DNA from: Streptomyces chrestomyceticus JCM 4735 | GTDB lineage: Bacteria; Actinomycetota; Actinomycetes; Streptomycetales; Streptomycetaceae | Length of the DNA: 64,000 bases | Direction of reading: 5' to 3' | NCBI RefSeq assembly: GCF_003865135.1 | Contig: NZ_BHZC01000001.1 | Coordinates: forward strand, 8,494,001-8,558,000 | In this document: piece by piece, positions 53,506 to 61,925 of the stretch | How the letters are laid out: every line of letters begins with the position of its first letter | Numbering within the stretch: position 1 is the first letter of the stretch | The notes under the pieces: generated by a model | The model's input: only the letters and a program-made list of their open reading frames with translations | Told to the model about the DNA's origin: nothing | The model's database searches: none | Program-made: the position numbers and the translations under genes

Positions 53506-54471
53506 ATGGGCGCCCCACCTGCGGTACCGGACGATCCGGCCGTCGTCGCGGCCCGTGCCCGCGCCCGTGCCCGGCGGCGCAGACAGCTCCGCCGTACCGC
53601 CCCGCCGCCGCCCGCCTCCGGCACGCCGCCGCCGTCCGGTCAGCGGTTCGAGTGGGCCAACACCGTCCTGGGCGCCGGATCGCTCGTCGGCGGCCTGATG
53701 TTCTACGCGGGCGTCATGCACAGCAGCGCCTACTTCGCCTACTTCCACGTCCGCGCGTCGATCCTCGGCTTCGGCTTCCCACAGATGATCATCTGGAGCC
53801 TGCGCCTGGTGACCCTGCCCGTCCTCATCGGCCTCGCCCTCTTGGCCGTGACACCGCGCCTGCCGGAGCTGCTCGTCGCGCTCCACGTCCCGCACCGTGT
53901 CACCCTCGGGGTGCGCCGCGCGGTCCGGGCCGTCGCCCGCCAGTACGTCCTGTTCGTGGCCGCCGGTGTCGTGCTGATGCTGCTGTGGCAGCACATCCAG
54001 CCGTACGGATGGGCGGCGCCGCTGCTGGTGGCCGCCGGCCTCGTGCTGGGCCAGAGCGACGCGGCGAACCCGGCCCGCCCGCCGCGCGGCCTGTGGCGCA
54101 GAGGTTTCCCCGTCGCGGCGGCGGCACTGTTCCTCGTATGGATGATCGCCCTGGTCGCGGGCCGCCTCGGTACGCAGGACGCCCGCTCGGCCGCCGCCCA
54201 CCTCGTGCGCCGCCCCGCCGTCGTCGTGCTGAGCGTCGAACGCCTCAGCCTGACCGGCCCCGGCCTGGTGACCGAGACCCTCCCGGGCATGCACTACCGC
54301 TACCGCTACACGGGGCTGCGCCTGATCCTCGAACGCGACCGCCGCTACTACGTCCTCCCCGTCGGCTGGCGCGCCCGTACCGACCCCGCCTTCGTCATCG
54401 AGGACGACGACACGATCCTGGTCCAGCTCATGCCGGGCACCCAGCCCCAGGACGGGACGGACCCGCGGTGA
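53506..54471 (+). CDS. Multi-pass membrane protein, unknown function
   Basis: A 321-residue protein with an Arg/Ala/Pro-rich cytosolic N-terminus (RARARARRRRQLRRTAPPPP). About five membrane segments follow: NTVLGAGSLVGGLMFYAGVM; MIIWSLRLVTLPVLIGLALL; YVLFVAAGVVLMLLW; WAAPLLVAAGLVLG; GFPVAAAALFLVWMIALVAG. The extracytoplasmic C-terminal domain (SLTGPGLVTETLPGMHYRYR, YTGLRLILERDRRYYVLPVG) resembles the end of uncharacterised Streptomyces membrane proteins. ATG 53506 is 6 bp after the upstream stop. No enzyme motif seen. Confidence 0.78.
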   Translation: MGAPPAVPDDPAVVAARARARARRRRQLRRTAPPPPASGTPPPSGQRFEWANTVLGAGSLVGGLMFYAGVMHSSAYFAYFHVRASILGFGFPQMIIWSLRLVTLPVLIGLALLAVTPRLPELLVALHVPHRVTLGVRRAVRAVARQYVLFVAAGVVLMLLWQHIQPYGWAAPLLVAAGLVLGQSDAANPARPPRGLWRRGFPVAAAALFLVWMIALVAGRLGTQDARSAAAHLVRRPAVVVLSVERLSLTGPGLVTETLPGMHYRYRYTGLRLILERDRRYYVLPVGWRARTDPAFVIEDDDTILVQLMPGTQPQDGTDPR

Positions 54472-54548
54472 GGGGCAAGTGCCCCGCCGAGCCACCGGAT
54501 TTTGGTCCAGCGTGCAACCATCTTGCATGCGAGCCGGTCTGGCCTCGT

Positions 54549-55088
54549 ATGAACGGATCGATGACGGGGACACGGTCGCAGCGCGTGGCGGGGGCCGCCG
54601 CGGCCGCGGTGCTGGTGACGCTGGCCGTGACGGTGAGGGCCGGCGGCAACGCGCCGGTGGCCGCCGTCGCCGGAGAGCCCGCCGGGGAGCCGGAGCTGAG
54701 GCTCGTCGGTATGGCGGGCACGTACTCCATCCGCCGGGACGACGGCCCGGCGGCGTACCGGATCACCTTGCAGGCCAGGGAGCCGCGCGTCGTCAAGGAC
54801 GTCACCGTACGGATCGACCTGTCCGCCCTCGCGGGCCGGGCGGACGTCGCCTGGGTCGACGAGGGGCACCGGTGCGCTCTGGCGGGCCGGATCATGACCT
54901 GTGTGCTGGGGGACGTGGAACAGGGCATGACCTTCACCCCGTTCACCCTCACCCCGCGGCAGGGGGCCGCCCCGGGGCCGGTCGGGGCCATGACGACCAC
55001 CGTGACCAGCGCCGACGCGCCCACCGTCCGCCACACCACCCAGGTGGTCGTGGGCGCGCCCGGGACGCCGCCGGACGAGCGGGAGTGA
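54549..55088 (+). CDS. Secreted beta-rich protein, unknown function
   Basis: A 179-residue protein with a Sec-type signal (RVAGAAAAAVLVTLAVTVRA, cleavage near AGGNAPVAAVAG). The mature domain looks immunoglobulin/DUF11-like: AYRITLQAREPRVVKDVTVR, IDLSALAGRADVAWVDEGHR, then CALAGRIMTC and MTTTVTSADAPTVRHTTQVV. Two cysteines (RCALAGRIMTC) may form a disulfide. ATG 54549 or ATG 54561 could start it. It is on the same strand as the two upstream envelope genes, with a 77-bp gap. The function is not predictable. Confidence 0.7.
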   Translation: MNGSMTGTRSQRVAGAAAAAVLVTLAVTVRAGGNAPVAAVAGEPAGEPELRLVGMAGTYSIRRDDGPAAYRITLQAREPRVVKDVTVRIDLSALAGRADVAWVDEGHRCALAGRIMTCVLGDVEQGMTFTPFTLTPRQGAAPGPVGAMTTTVTSADAPTVRHTTQVVVGAPGTPPDERE

Positions 55089-55196
55089 AGCCCGGCCGAA
55101 GGCGTTCCGCGGCGCGGCCGTTGCCCGTAGCGTTCGGTGCGTCACGAGAGAACCCGCACCGGACGGTGCGTCCGGCAGACGATCGCAGGAGGACAT

Positions 55197-56186
55197 GTGA
55201 CCAGCGCAGTCGAGCACAGCTCCGTCGAGGTGAACGGCGTCCGGCTGCACATCGCCGAACAGGGGGAAGGGCCGCTGGTCCTGCTCCTGCACGGCTTCCC
55301 GGAGTGCTGGTACTCCTGGCGCCACCAGTTCGCGCCGCTGGCGGCGGCCGGGTACCGGGTCGTGGCGCCGGACCAGCGCGGCTATGCGCGCAGCGACCAG
55401 CCGGCCGACATCGCCTCGTACACCATGCTGCACCTGACCGGTGACGTGATCGGCCTGATCCACGCGCTGGGGGAGGAGCAGGCGGTCGTCGTCGGGCACG
55501 ACTGGGGCGCCCCGGTGGCCTGGACTACGGCGCAGTTGCGTCCGGACGTGGTGCGCGGGGTCGTCGGGCTGAGCGTGCCGCCCGCGCCGCGCTCTCCCGA
55601 ACCGCCCCTGGTGCGCCTGCGGGAGCTGCTCGGGGACGGCTTCTACCAGGTCTACTTCCAGGAGCCGGGCGTCGCCGACGCCGAGCTGGCCCAGAACCCC
55701 ACCGCCACCTTCCGCGCCATCCTGTCCAACGGCTCCGGCGACAGCCCGTTCACCGACCCGCCGCGCCCGTGGGTCGTCCCGGAGGGCGCCAAGCTGCTGG
55801 ACACGATGGAGGAGCCGGCGGAACTGCCCGGCTGGCTGACCGAGGAGGACATCGAGACCTTCGTCGGCGAGTTCGCCCGGCACGGGGACCGCGCCTTCAC
55901 CGGCGGTCTGAACTGGTACCGCAACATCGACCGTAGCTGGGAACTGCTCGCGCCGTTCCAGGGCCGCGGCATCGACGTACCGGCGCTGTACATGGCGGGC
56001 GACCGCGACCTGGTCCGGGCCTTCCCGGGCATCGATCAGCTACTGCCCGCCCTGGAACGGGCGATGCCGAACCTGCGGCAGGCCCCGGCCCTGCCCGGCT
56101 GCGGCCACTGGACACAGCAGGAGCGGCCGGACGAGGTCACCGCCGCGCTGCTGGAGTTCCTGGCGGAGCTGCCCGCGGCGAAGTGA
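55197..56186 (+). CDS. Alpha/beta hydrolase, epoxide hydrolase-like
   Basis: A 329-residue hydrolase. The oxyanion motif HGFPE (LLLLHGFPECWYSWRHQF), the nucleophile Asp102 in VVGHDWGAPVAWT and the catalytic His304 in PGCGHWTQQERPDE are all as in soluble epoxide hydrolases. A cap domain contains the expected tyrosines (FYQVYFQEPG; LNWYRNID). MAGDRDLVRAFPG holds the third acid. It opens epoxides to diols through a covalent intermediate. GTG 55197 follows AGGAGGAC. A strong bidirectional terminator lies just downstream. Confidence 0.92.
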   Translation: MTSAVEHSSVEVNGVRLHIAEQGEGPLVLLLHGFPECWYSWRHQFAPLAAAGYRVVAPDQRGYARSDQPADIASYTMLHLTGDVIGLIHALGEEQAVVVGHDWGAPVAWTTAQLRPDVVRGVVGLSVPPAPRSPEPPLVRLRELLGDGFYQVYFQEPGVADAELAQNPTATFRAILSNGSGDSPFTDPPRPWVVPEGAKLLDTMEEPAELPGWLTEEDIETFVGEFARHGDRAFTGGLNWYRNIDRSWELLAPFQGRGIDVPALYMAGDRDLVRAFPGIDQLLPALERAMPNLRQAPALPGCGHWTQQERPDEVTAALLEFLAELPAAK

Positions 56187-56194
56187 AAACGGAG

Positions 56195-56231
56195 CGGGCC
56201 GGCGCACCCTCTTCCCGGGTGCGCCGGCCCG
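56195..56231. terminator. Bidirectional terminator, 15-bp perfect stem
   Basis: CGGGCCGGCGCACCC (56195-56209) is the exact reverse complement of 56217-56231, with a 7-nt loop. It lies between two convergent genes and probably ends both transcripts. Confidence 0.85.
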
Positions 56232-56273
56232 TTGTACGGGAATACGGCTGTGGGGGGTGAGCCCGCTGTACCG

Positions 56274-57770
56274 CTACACCGTGGCGTCGGCCTCCTCCGC
56301 CGTGTCCCGTGCGCGCTCGTTGAGCTTGCTGTGCCGCCGGCCGTAGCCGAAGTACAGCGCGAGGCCGACCGCGAGCCACACCAGGAAGCCGACCCAGGTG
56401 ATCAACTGGAGGTTGAGCATCAGGTACAGGCAGCACAGCAGCGAGACCAGCGGGATGAACGGCACCCACGGCGTACGGAAGGCGCGGGGCAGGTCGGGGG
56501 CCGTGCGCCGCATGATCAGCACACTGGCGGACACCGCCGCGAAGGCGAACAGCGTGCCGATGTTGACCATTTCGGCGAGCAGGTCGAACTTCAGGAACGC
56601 CGCCAGCGCGGCCATGATCACGGCGAGCACGACCAGATTGGCCTTCGGGGTGCCGTGCCGCGGGTCCACCTTGCACAGCGCCTTCGGCAGCAGCCCGTCC
56701 CGGGCCATCGCGAAGACGACGCGGCTCTGCGACCGGAAGCAGATCAGGCTCACCGCCGCGAGGCCGACCACCGCGCCGAGGCTGATGACCGTGGCGAAGA
56801 AGGGATGGCCCTTCGCGGTGAAGGCGTCGGCCAGCGGAGCCTTGACCGACAACTGCGAATAGTGCTGCATTCCGGTGACCACCAGGCACACCGCCACGTA
56901 CAGCACGGTGACGACGACCAGCGAGGCGATGATGCCGATGGGCAGATCGCGCTGCGGCCGGCGGGTCTCCTCGGCGGAGGTCGCCACCATGTCGAAACCG
57001 ATGTAGGCGAAGAAGACCATGGCGGCGGCGCTGAGAATTCCCGCGACACCGAAAGCCGTCGGGGTGATGCCCGTCAGTAGCTGCAACAGCGGCGCCTGGA
57101 GTCCGGACACCTTGGCGGTGTGCTGCGCCTCGGGCACGAAGGGGCTGTAATTCGCGGTGTCGATGAAGAACAGCCCGGCGACGATGACCAGCAGCACAAT
57201 CGCCAGCTTGATGCCGACCAGCACATTGGTGACGCCCTTGGACAGCTTTCCGCCGACGACGAGCACCACGCCCAGCACGAGCACGAGAAGCGCCGCGGGA
57301 AGATTCACCACAGCGTCGTCGCCCCCGCTCAGCGCGGCGGGCAGATGCAGCCCGAGGCTGTTCAGCATCGATTGCAGATAACCGGACCAGCCGACCGCCA
57401 CCACCGCGGTGGCCAGGGTCAGTTCGAGGCTCAGAGCCCAGCCGATGATCCAGGCGGGCAGTTCGCCGAGCGAGGTGTACGAATACGAGTACGCGGAGCC
57501 CGCCACCGGGACCGAGGACGCGAATTCGGCGTAGCACAGCGCGGCGCAGGCGCAGACCGCGGCGGCGACGACGAAGGAGAGCGCCACCGCCGGACCGGCC
57601 ATGTTCCGGGCCACCGTACCGGTCAGCACGAAGATTCCGGTGCCGAGAATGACACCGACCCCGAGGATGGTCAGATCGAGCGCGGAAAGATCCCGGCGAA
57701 GTTGTTGTTCGCCCTCTCCACGAGCCTCCTTGACGGCTCGCTCCAAAGGCTTTTTGCGCAGCAGACTCAC
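56274..57770 (-). CDS. APC-superfamily amino-acid permease
   Basis: A 498-residue transporter with 12 or more hydrophobic helices. DLTILGVGVILGTGIFVLTG carries the conserved GTGIF substrate-loop motif of helix 1, VVAAAVCACAALCYAEFASS helix 3, and FFAYIGFDMVATSAEETRRP the helix 6 motif of cationic/neutral amino-acid permeases (YfnA/CAT type). The cytoplasmic ends are charged (LLRKKPLERAVKEARGEGEQ; KLNERARDTAEEADATV). GTG 57770 is chosen by family start (MSLLRKKPL) despite a weak ribosome site. It is divergent from the ABC-F leader region and convergent with the epoxide hydrolase gene. Confidence 0.92.
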   Translation of the reverse strand: MSLLRKKPLERAVKEARGEGEQQLRRDLSALDLTILGVGVILGTGIFVLTGTVARNMAGPAVALSFVVAAAVCACAALCYAEFASSVPVAGSAYSYSYTSLGELPAWIIGWALSLELTLATAVVAVGWSGYLQSMLNSLGLHLPAALSGGDDAVVNLPAALLVLVLGVVLVVGGKLSKGVTNVLVGIKLAIVLLVIVAGLFFIDTANYSPFVPEAQHTAKVSGLQAPLLQLLTGITPTAFGVAGILSAAAMVFFAYIGFDMVATSAEETRRPQRDLPIGIIASLVVVTVLYVAVCLVVTGMQHYSQLSVKAPLADAFTAKGHPFFATVISLGAVVGLAAVSLICFRSQSRVVFAMARDGLLPKALCKVDPRHGTPKANLVVLAVIMAALAAFLKFDLLAEMVNIGTLFAFAAVSASVLIMRRTAPDLPRAFRTPWVPFIPLVSLLCCLYLMLNLQLITWVGFLVWLAVGLALYFGYGRRHSKLNERARDTAEEADATV

Positions 57771-58011
57771 GGTGGGTGTTCCGAACTCTCTCAGGGGTAC
57801 GGGAAACGGACGGACGCGTTCCCGGTCGGAGTCTCCGTCAGGCGTCCGCGTCCTCGCAACGTAACGCTCCGGCATCTCAAATACTGGGACCGGAGCCGGG
57901 ACGTGGCGGACCGCCCGCGCGAAAGAGCCGGACCCGCGCGAACCGGTGCGGCTGTGCCGCCGCGCCGGAATTCCCGTTCGTCCGCCGCGCCCGTCGGCTA
58001 CAGTGGAGGAC

Positions 58012-58038
58012 ATGGCTTCCTGGTACTACTACATCTGA
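58012..58038 (+). CDS. Leader peptide MASWYYYI for the ABC-F gene
   Basis: An 8-residue open frame (ATG 58012 to TGA 58036-58038) with GGAGG 2-6 nt upstream. It lies 240 nt before the ABC-F start. The W-Y-Y-Y-I run is the kind of peptide on which drug-bound ribosomes stall. It is followed by several alternative RNA pairings (next entry). Antibiotic-resistance ABC-F genes in Gram-positives are often controlled this way. Confidence 0.65.
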   Translation: MASWYYYI

Positions 58039-58284
58039 GACCGGGCGTGACCGCGGTCGGCTGATTCCTCGCCGCCCCGCCGTACGACCGGCAGCGCCGC
58101 CGTCCGCGCAGGAGCATCTGCCTGCGGACCGCCGCGCCGATTCCGCGGTCACCTCTTTCTGCAGCCGCAGCCAGCCGTATTCCGCATTCTGCTGCGCGCT
58201 GCCCTCCCGGCCTCCATCGGAATCCGGCCCCCGTGCGCAGGGCGCACGGCGCGGCCACGACGTACCCAGGGAATTCCCGTGCGC
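58039..58284 (+). promoter_or_regulatory. Attenuator/translation-control leader of the ABC-F gene
   Basis: Three pairings are visible. (1) GTGACCGCGG (58047-58056) pairs perfectly with CCGCGGTCAC (58143-58152). (2) Between them, GTCCGC (58102-58107) pairs with GCGGAC (58124-58129) with inner GCAG/CTGC. (3) GCGCACGG (58242-58249) can pair with CCGTGCGC at 58231-58238 or with the identical CCGTGCGC at 58277-58284, which contains the GTG start codon. The last two pairings exclude each other. This suggests leader translation controls access to the start. The mechanism is inferred. Confidence 0.55.
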
Positions 58285-59961
58285 CATCGCGCCCAATTGA
58301 CCATGAAAGACGTCTCCCGCGGCTACGGCGACCGCACCGTGCTGGAGCAGGTGTCGCTGACCGTGCGCCCCGGCGAGAAGGCCGGCGTCATCGGAGAGAA
58401 CGGCTCCGGCAAGTCCACGCTGCTCCGGCTGCTGGCCGGGGCCGAGGCGCCGGACACGGGCGAGATCACCGTGTCCTTCCCCGGCGGCACCGGCCACCTC
58501 GGCCAGACATGCGCACTCGACCCGTGCGGCACCGTCCAGGACGCCGTCGACGCGGCCCTCGCCGAACTCCGTGACCTGGAAGCCCGGATACGCGCAGCGG
58601 AAGCCGCGCTGGCCACCGCGACACCGCACGAACTCGACGCGTACGGCGAGCTGTTGACCACGTACGAGGAGCGCGGCGGCTACCAGGCGGACGCCCGCGT
58701 GGACGCCGCCCTGCACGGCCTCGGCCTGGGCCACCTCACCCGCGACCGGGTGCTCGGCTCGCTCTCCGGCGGCGAGCGGTCGCGCCTGTCGCTCGCCTGC
58801 GTACTGGCCGCCGCGCCCGAACTCCTCCTGCTCGACGAGCCCACCAACCACCTCGACCGGCAGGCCACCGCCTGGCTGGAGGCGCACCTCGCGGCGCACC
58901 GCGGCACGCTGCTCGTCGTCACTCACGACCGTGACCTGCTCGAAGCGGTCACCTCGGCCGTCCTTGAGGTCGACCGCGACCTGCGGACCGTCACGCGGTA
59001 CGGCGACGGCTGGCAGGGCTACCGGACGGCGAAGGCCGCGGCCCGCCGCCGCTGGGCGCAGGACCGCGAGGAGTGGCTGGCGGAGGTCGCCCGGACCGCC
59101 GACCTGGCGGAGTCGGCCGGCCGACGGCTGGCCGGGACCGGCAAGGACCCGCACCAGGGCTTCGGCAAGCACCGCCGCTCGCACGAGGCGAAACTGTCCG
59201 GCCAGGTCAGGGCGGCCCGGCAGCGGCTGGACCGGCTCCGGCGGCATCCCGTGCCGGAGCCTCCCGTACCGCTCCGGTTCACGGCCGAACTGGCCACGGC
59301 TGCCCCGACAGCGGCTGAGGCGGTGGACGGGCTCGGTACGCCTGCCACCACACGCGGCCCCCTCGCCCGACTGACCGGCATCACGGTCGGCGACCGGCTG
59401 CGCATCGCCGAGCTGACCGTGCAGCCGGGCGACCGCCTGCTCGTGACCGGCCCCAACGGCGCGGGCAAGACGACGCTGCTGCGCGTCCTGGCCGGTGACC
59501 TGCGCCCCGACACGGGCACCGTGCGCCGGCCGGCCCGTACCGGTTACCTGGCGCAGGAACTGTCCACGGCCGTACCTCCCAGGCAGTCCCTGCTGGCTGC
59601 CTTCGCAGCCGGTCTCCCCGGCCCGCCCGAGGAGCACGCGTCCGGACTGCTGGCCCTCGGTCTCTTCCGGGAGGAGGACCTGACGGTCCCGGTGGCGGCC
59701 CTGTCCGTCGGCCAGCGGCGCCGGCTGGAGCTGGCACGCCTGGTGACGCGCCCCGCCGACCTGCTCGTCCTGGACGAGCCGACCAACCATGTCTCCCTCG
59801 CCCTGGTCGAGGAGCTGGAGGAGGCGCTGTCCGCCTACCGCGGCGCGGTGGTCGTGGTCTCCCACGACCGGCGCTTCCGCAGCGGGTTCCGCGGGCGTGA
59901 GCTGGAGCTCGACGGAGGCCGGGCGGTGTGCGAGCGGGAGCGTCTCGCGGGGAGCCGCTGA
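58279..59961 (+). CDS. ABC-F family ATPase (antibiotic resistance/translation factor type)
   Basis: A 560-residue protein with two ATPase domains and no membrane helices. Domain 1: Walker A GVIGENGSGKSTLLRL, signature GSLSGGERSRLSLA, Walker B LLLLDEPTNHLD. Domain 2: VTGPNGAGKTTLLRV, AALSVGQRRRLELA (signature begins SVGQ, not SGGQ), DLLVLDEPTNHVS. A charged linker (AAARRRWAQDREEWLAEVAR ... HEAKLSGQVRAARQRLDRLR) joins them and would reach into the ribosome to displace drugs. It resembles actinomycete self-resistance proteins of the Lmr/Ole/Car group. GTG 58279 lies in a proposed RNA switch; ATG 58303 is an internal alternative. Confidence 0.92.
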   Translation: MRHRAQLTMKDVSRGYGDRTVLEQVSLTVRPGEKAGVIGENGSGKSTLLRLLAGAEAPDTGEITVSFPGGTGHLGQTCALDPCGTVQDAVDAALAELRDLEARIRAAEAALATATPHELDAYGELLTTYEERGGYQADARVDAALHGLGLGHLTRDRVLGSLSGGERSRLSLACVLAAAPELLLLDEPTNHLDRQATAWLEAHLAAHRGTLLVVTHDRDLLEAVTSAVLEVDRDLRTVTRYGDGWQGYRTAKAAARRRWAQDREEWLAEVARTADLAESAGRRLAGTGKDPHQGFGKHRRSHEAKLSGQVRAARQRLDRLRRHPVPEPPVPLRFTAELATAAPTAAEAVDGLGTPATTRGPLARLTGITVGDRLRIAELTVQPGDRLLVTGPNGAGKTTLLRVLAGDLRPDTGTVRRPARTGYLAQELSTAVPPRQSLLAAFAAGLPGPPEEHASGLLALGLFREEDLTVPVAALSVGQRRRLELARLVTRPADLLVLDEPTNHVSLALVEELEEALSAYRGAVVVVSHDRRFRSGFRGRELELDGGRAVCERERLAGSR

Positions 59962-59970
59962 GCGGACGGG

Positions 59971-59999
59971 CGGCGGGCGCGCTCCGGGTGCGCCCGCCG
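59971..59999 (+). terminator. Hairpin terminator after ABC-F gene
   Basis: CGGCGGGCGC (59971-59980) pairs with GCGCCCGCCG (59990-59999) around a 9-nt loop, 10 nt after the ABC-F stop. Confidence 0.75.
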
Positions 60000-60320
60000 T
60001 GCCGAGGGCCGAGAGTGGAGGAGGAGCCCGCGAGGAAAGGGTGGAGCGACAACCTGTCCGGTGGCGGAGGGGCATGACGGCGCGGTGAACGGGCACGCGT
60101 GCGGACACGCCGGACGGCGGCGTACGGCCGAGGGGACGATGCCCGGCACACGGGAACGTGTGCGGCGCACGAGAGACCCACCGGTCGCACACGCCACACA
60201 GAAACCGTCCGCACACGTTGTAACCGTCAAAATCCGGGCACCCGGAACACCGTCAAGACATCACCGTCAAGGCTGTCACGCCTGTCAGTCGGTGACCCGC
60301 GCACCTGAGGAGGAAGCGCC
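60000..60320. other. Spacer upstream of the Rv2629-like gene
   Basis: 321 bp with no supported gene. It contains a comparatively AT-rich stretch at 60205-60285 with GTTGTAACCGTCAAAATC, which probably holds the promoter, and repeated CCGTCAA words (60224, 60250, 60266). GAGGAGGAAG is a strong ribosome site before ATG 60321. Confidence 0.45.
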
Positions 60321-61463
60321 ATGCACCTCTCGCTCCTTCAACCGATCATCGACCGGCCGGGCCCCTGGGCCTCCGTGTACGCCGAGGTGCCGCACAGCAC
60401 CGAGGACGCGGCCAAGCAGCGCGAGCTGTCGGCGGACGCGGCGGCCCGGCAGCTCGCGGAGCAAGGGGCGGACCGGGCCACGTGCGACGCCGTGCGCGAG
60501 GCCCTGGCCGGATTCCGCGCCGACGGCGACACCGCGGCCCCCGCCGGGCGGGCGGTCTTCGCCACGGACGGCGAGGTCGTCCTGGACACGCCGCTCGCCG
60601 GGCGCCCCGCCCAGCCGTTCGCGGACTGGTCACCGCTGCCCAGGATCACCCCGTGGGCCGAGGCCGCGGCGGACAACGCGGGCTGCCTCGTCGTGTACGT
60701 GGACCGCATGGGCGCCAACTTCGAGCTGCACGACGACCGGGGCGGCACGGAAGCCGGCCAGGTCGACGGCGTTGACTGGCCGATCCACCGCACCGCCACG
60801 GCGGACTGGTCCGAACGGCACTTCCAGACCGCGGTCGAGAACACCTGGGAACAGAACGCCGGCGAGATCGCCGAGGCCGCGCAGCGCGTCTTCGCCAGCA
60901 GCGGCGCCAAGGTCATGCTGCTGGCGGGCGACCCCCGCGAACGCCGCTCGGTCCACGAGAAGCTCCCCGAGCAACTGCGCTCGGTGACCTACGAGAGCGA
61001 CCACGGCGGCCGGGCCGCGGGTTCCGACAGCACCGCGCTGGCACGCGACATCGCCCACGTACGGGCCGCCCATGAACGCGACCACGTGGCCGACGTCCTC
61101 GACCGCTTCCGGGCGGGCGCCGGAGTGGGCGGCACGGACCCCGCGTACGCCGCGACCGGCGTACCGGCCCTCGTCGAGGCGGCCCGCGAACACCGCATCG
61201 ACACCCTGATCATCACCCCCGGCGGCGCCGACGCCGGCCGCGAGGTCTGGGTGGGCCCCGGCGCCGACCAACTGGCGATCCGCAACTCCGAACTGCAGTA
61301 CCTGGGCGAGACCAACCCGTCCGCGGCCCGCGCGGACGACGCCCTGCTCCGCTCGGCCGCCGCGAACGGTGCCGAGGCCGTGGTCGTCCGCGACCCCGCC
61401 GAAGCCCCGACGGGCGGCCTCGGCGCCATCCTCCGCTGGAGCACGCCGACCCAGCACGAGTAG
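60321..61463 (+). CDS. Rv2629/baeRF-family (Vms1-like, eRF1-fold) protein
   Basis: A 380-residue protein of the bacterial archaeo-eukaryotic release-factor family. The N-terminal domain starts MHLSLLQPIIDRPGPWASVY. The central domain contains CLVVYVDRMGANFELHDDRG and WSERHFQTAVENTWEQNAGE, then AKVMLLAGDPRERRSVHEKL. The C-terminal L7Ae-like part is REHRIDTLIITPGG through NGAEAVVVRDPAEAPTGGLG. Mycobacterial Rv2629 is the reference. Relatives (Vms1/ANKZF1) cleave peptidyl-tRNA on stalled ribosomes, but the bacterial role is not settled. Proximity to the ABC-F gene is suggestive of a shared ribosome-stress theme. ATG 60321 has a strong GGAGGAAG site. Confidence 0.85.
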   Translation: MHLSLLQPIIDRPGPWASVYAEVPHSTEDAAKQRELSADAAARQLAEQGADRATCDAVREALAGFRADGDTAAPAGRAVFATDGEVVLDTPLAGRPAQPFADWSPLPRITPWAEAAADNAGCLVVYVDRMGANFELHDDRGGTEAGQVDGVDWPIHRTATADWSERHFQTAVENTWEQNAGEIAEAAQRVFASSGAKVMLLAGDPRERRSVHEKLPEQLRSVTYESDHGGRAAGSDSTALARDIAHVRAAHERDHVADVLDRFRAGAGVGGTDPAYAATGVPALVEAAREHRIDTLIITPGGADAGREVWVGPGADQLAIRNSELQYLGETNPSAARADDALLRSAAANGAEAVVVRDPAEAPTGGLGAILRWSTPTQHE

Positions 61464-61608
61464 GGGCGCGTCGGCACCGGACCGGTGCTCGGGCAGTCTG
61501 CGCACTGTCCGGGCACCGGTCTTTTCGTGCGCGGAAGCGGTACGGAACCGTTCGGCGCGGGAGGAAACGGGGGTACTGCCGGATCGGCCCCGGCAGCGGT
61601 TCGCATGG

Positions 61609-61643
61609 GCCGGTAGCCGGTAGCCGGTAGCCGGTAGCCGGTG
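61609..61643. repeat. Heptanucleotide tandem repeat (GCCGGTA, 5 units)
   Basis: Four perfect GCCGGTA units and one GCCGGTG (61609-61643). It lies just before, or at the very start of, the decayed GntR-type gene, so it could once have sat in a promoter or 5' coding region. It is the second 7-bp repeat in the window. Confidence 0.9.
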
Positions 61644-61925
61644 GTTGGGTACACCAGGCCCTGCGCCTGGGCCTGTTCTTCGAGGAGCCCGCCTGCCCAC
61701 GGCTATGGACATCGTGGCCCAGGTGGTGGTCAACCCCCAACACCGTCCTCAAGGCGTACCGGGAGCTCGAACACCAGGGCCTCGCCGCGCCCGAGCCGGG
61801 CGTCGGCACCTTCGCGTCGTGCACCCTCGGCGACTCCGAGCCCGCCGAATACGAGCCGATGCGGCGGGAGTTGCTGTGCTCGCTCGGCAGGGTGCGGGTT
61901 GGCGGGCCGGACGAGAACGGTACGA
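61644..61925 (+). pseudogene. GntR-family (YtrA-type) regulator, decayed
   Basis: Pieces of a GntR winged helix are recognisable in different frames: QALRLGLF, then LPTAMDIVAQVVVNP, then (after an extra C in the CCCCC run near 61735) NTVLKAYRELEHQGLAAPEP and GVGTF. The tail SCTLGDSEPAEYEPMRRELL follows. YtrA-type regulators normally sit directly upstream of an ABC ATPase, as here. Several frameshifts and the missing start make it non-functional. Confidence 0.75.

Noticed and set aside
57877..60216. 779-codon minus-strand frame opposite the ABC-F gene
   Set aside because: Shadow of ABC-F; no recognisable domain.
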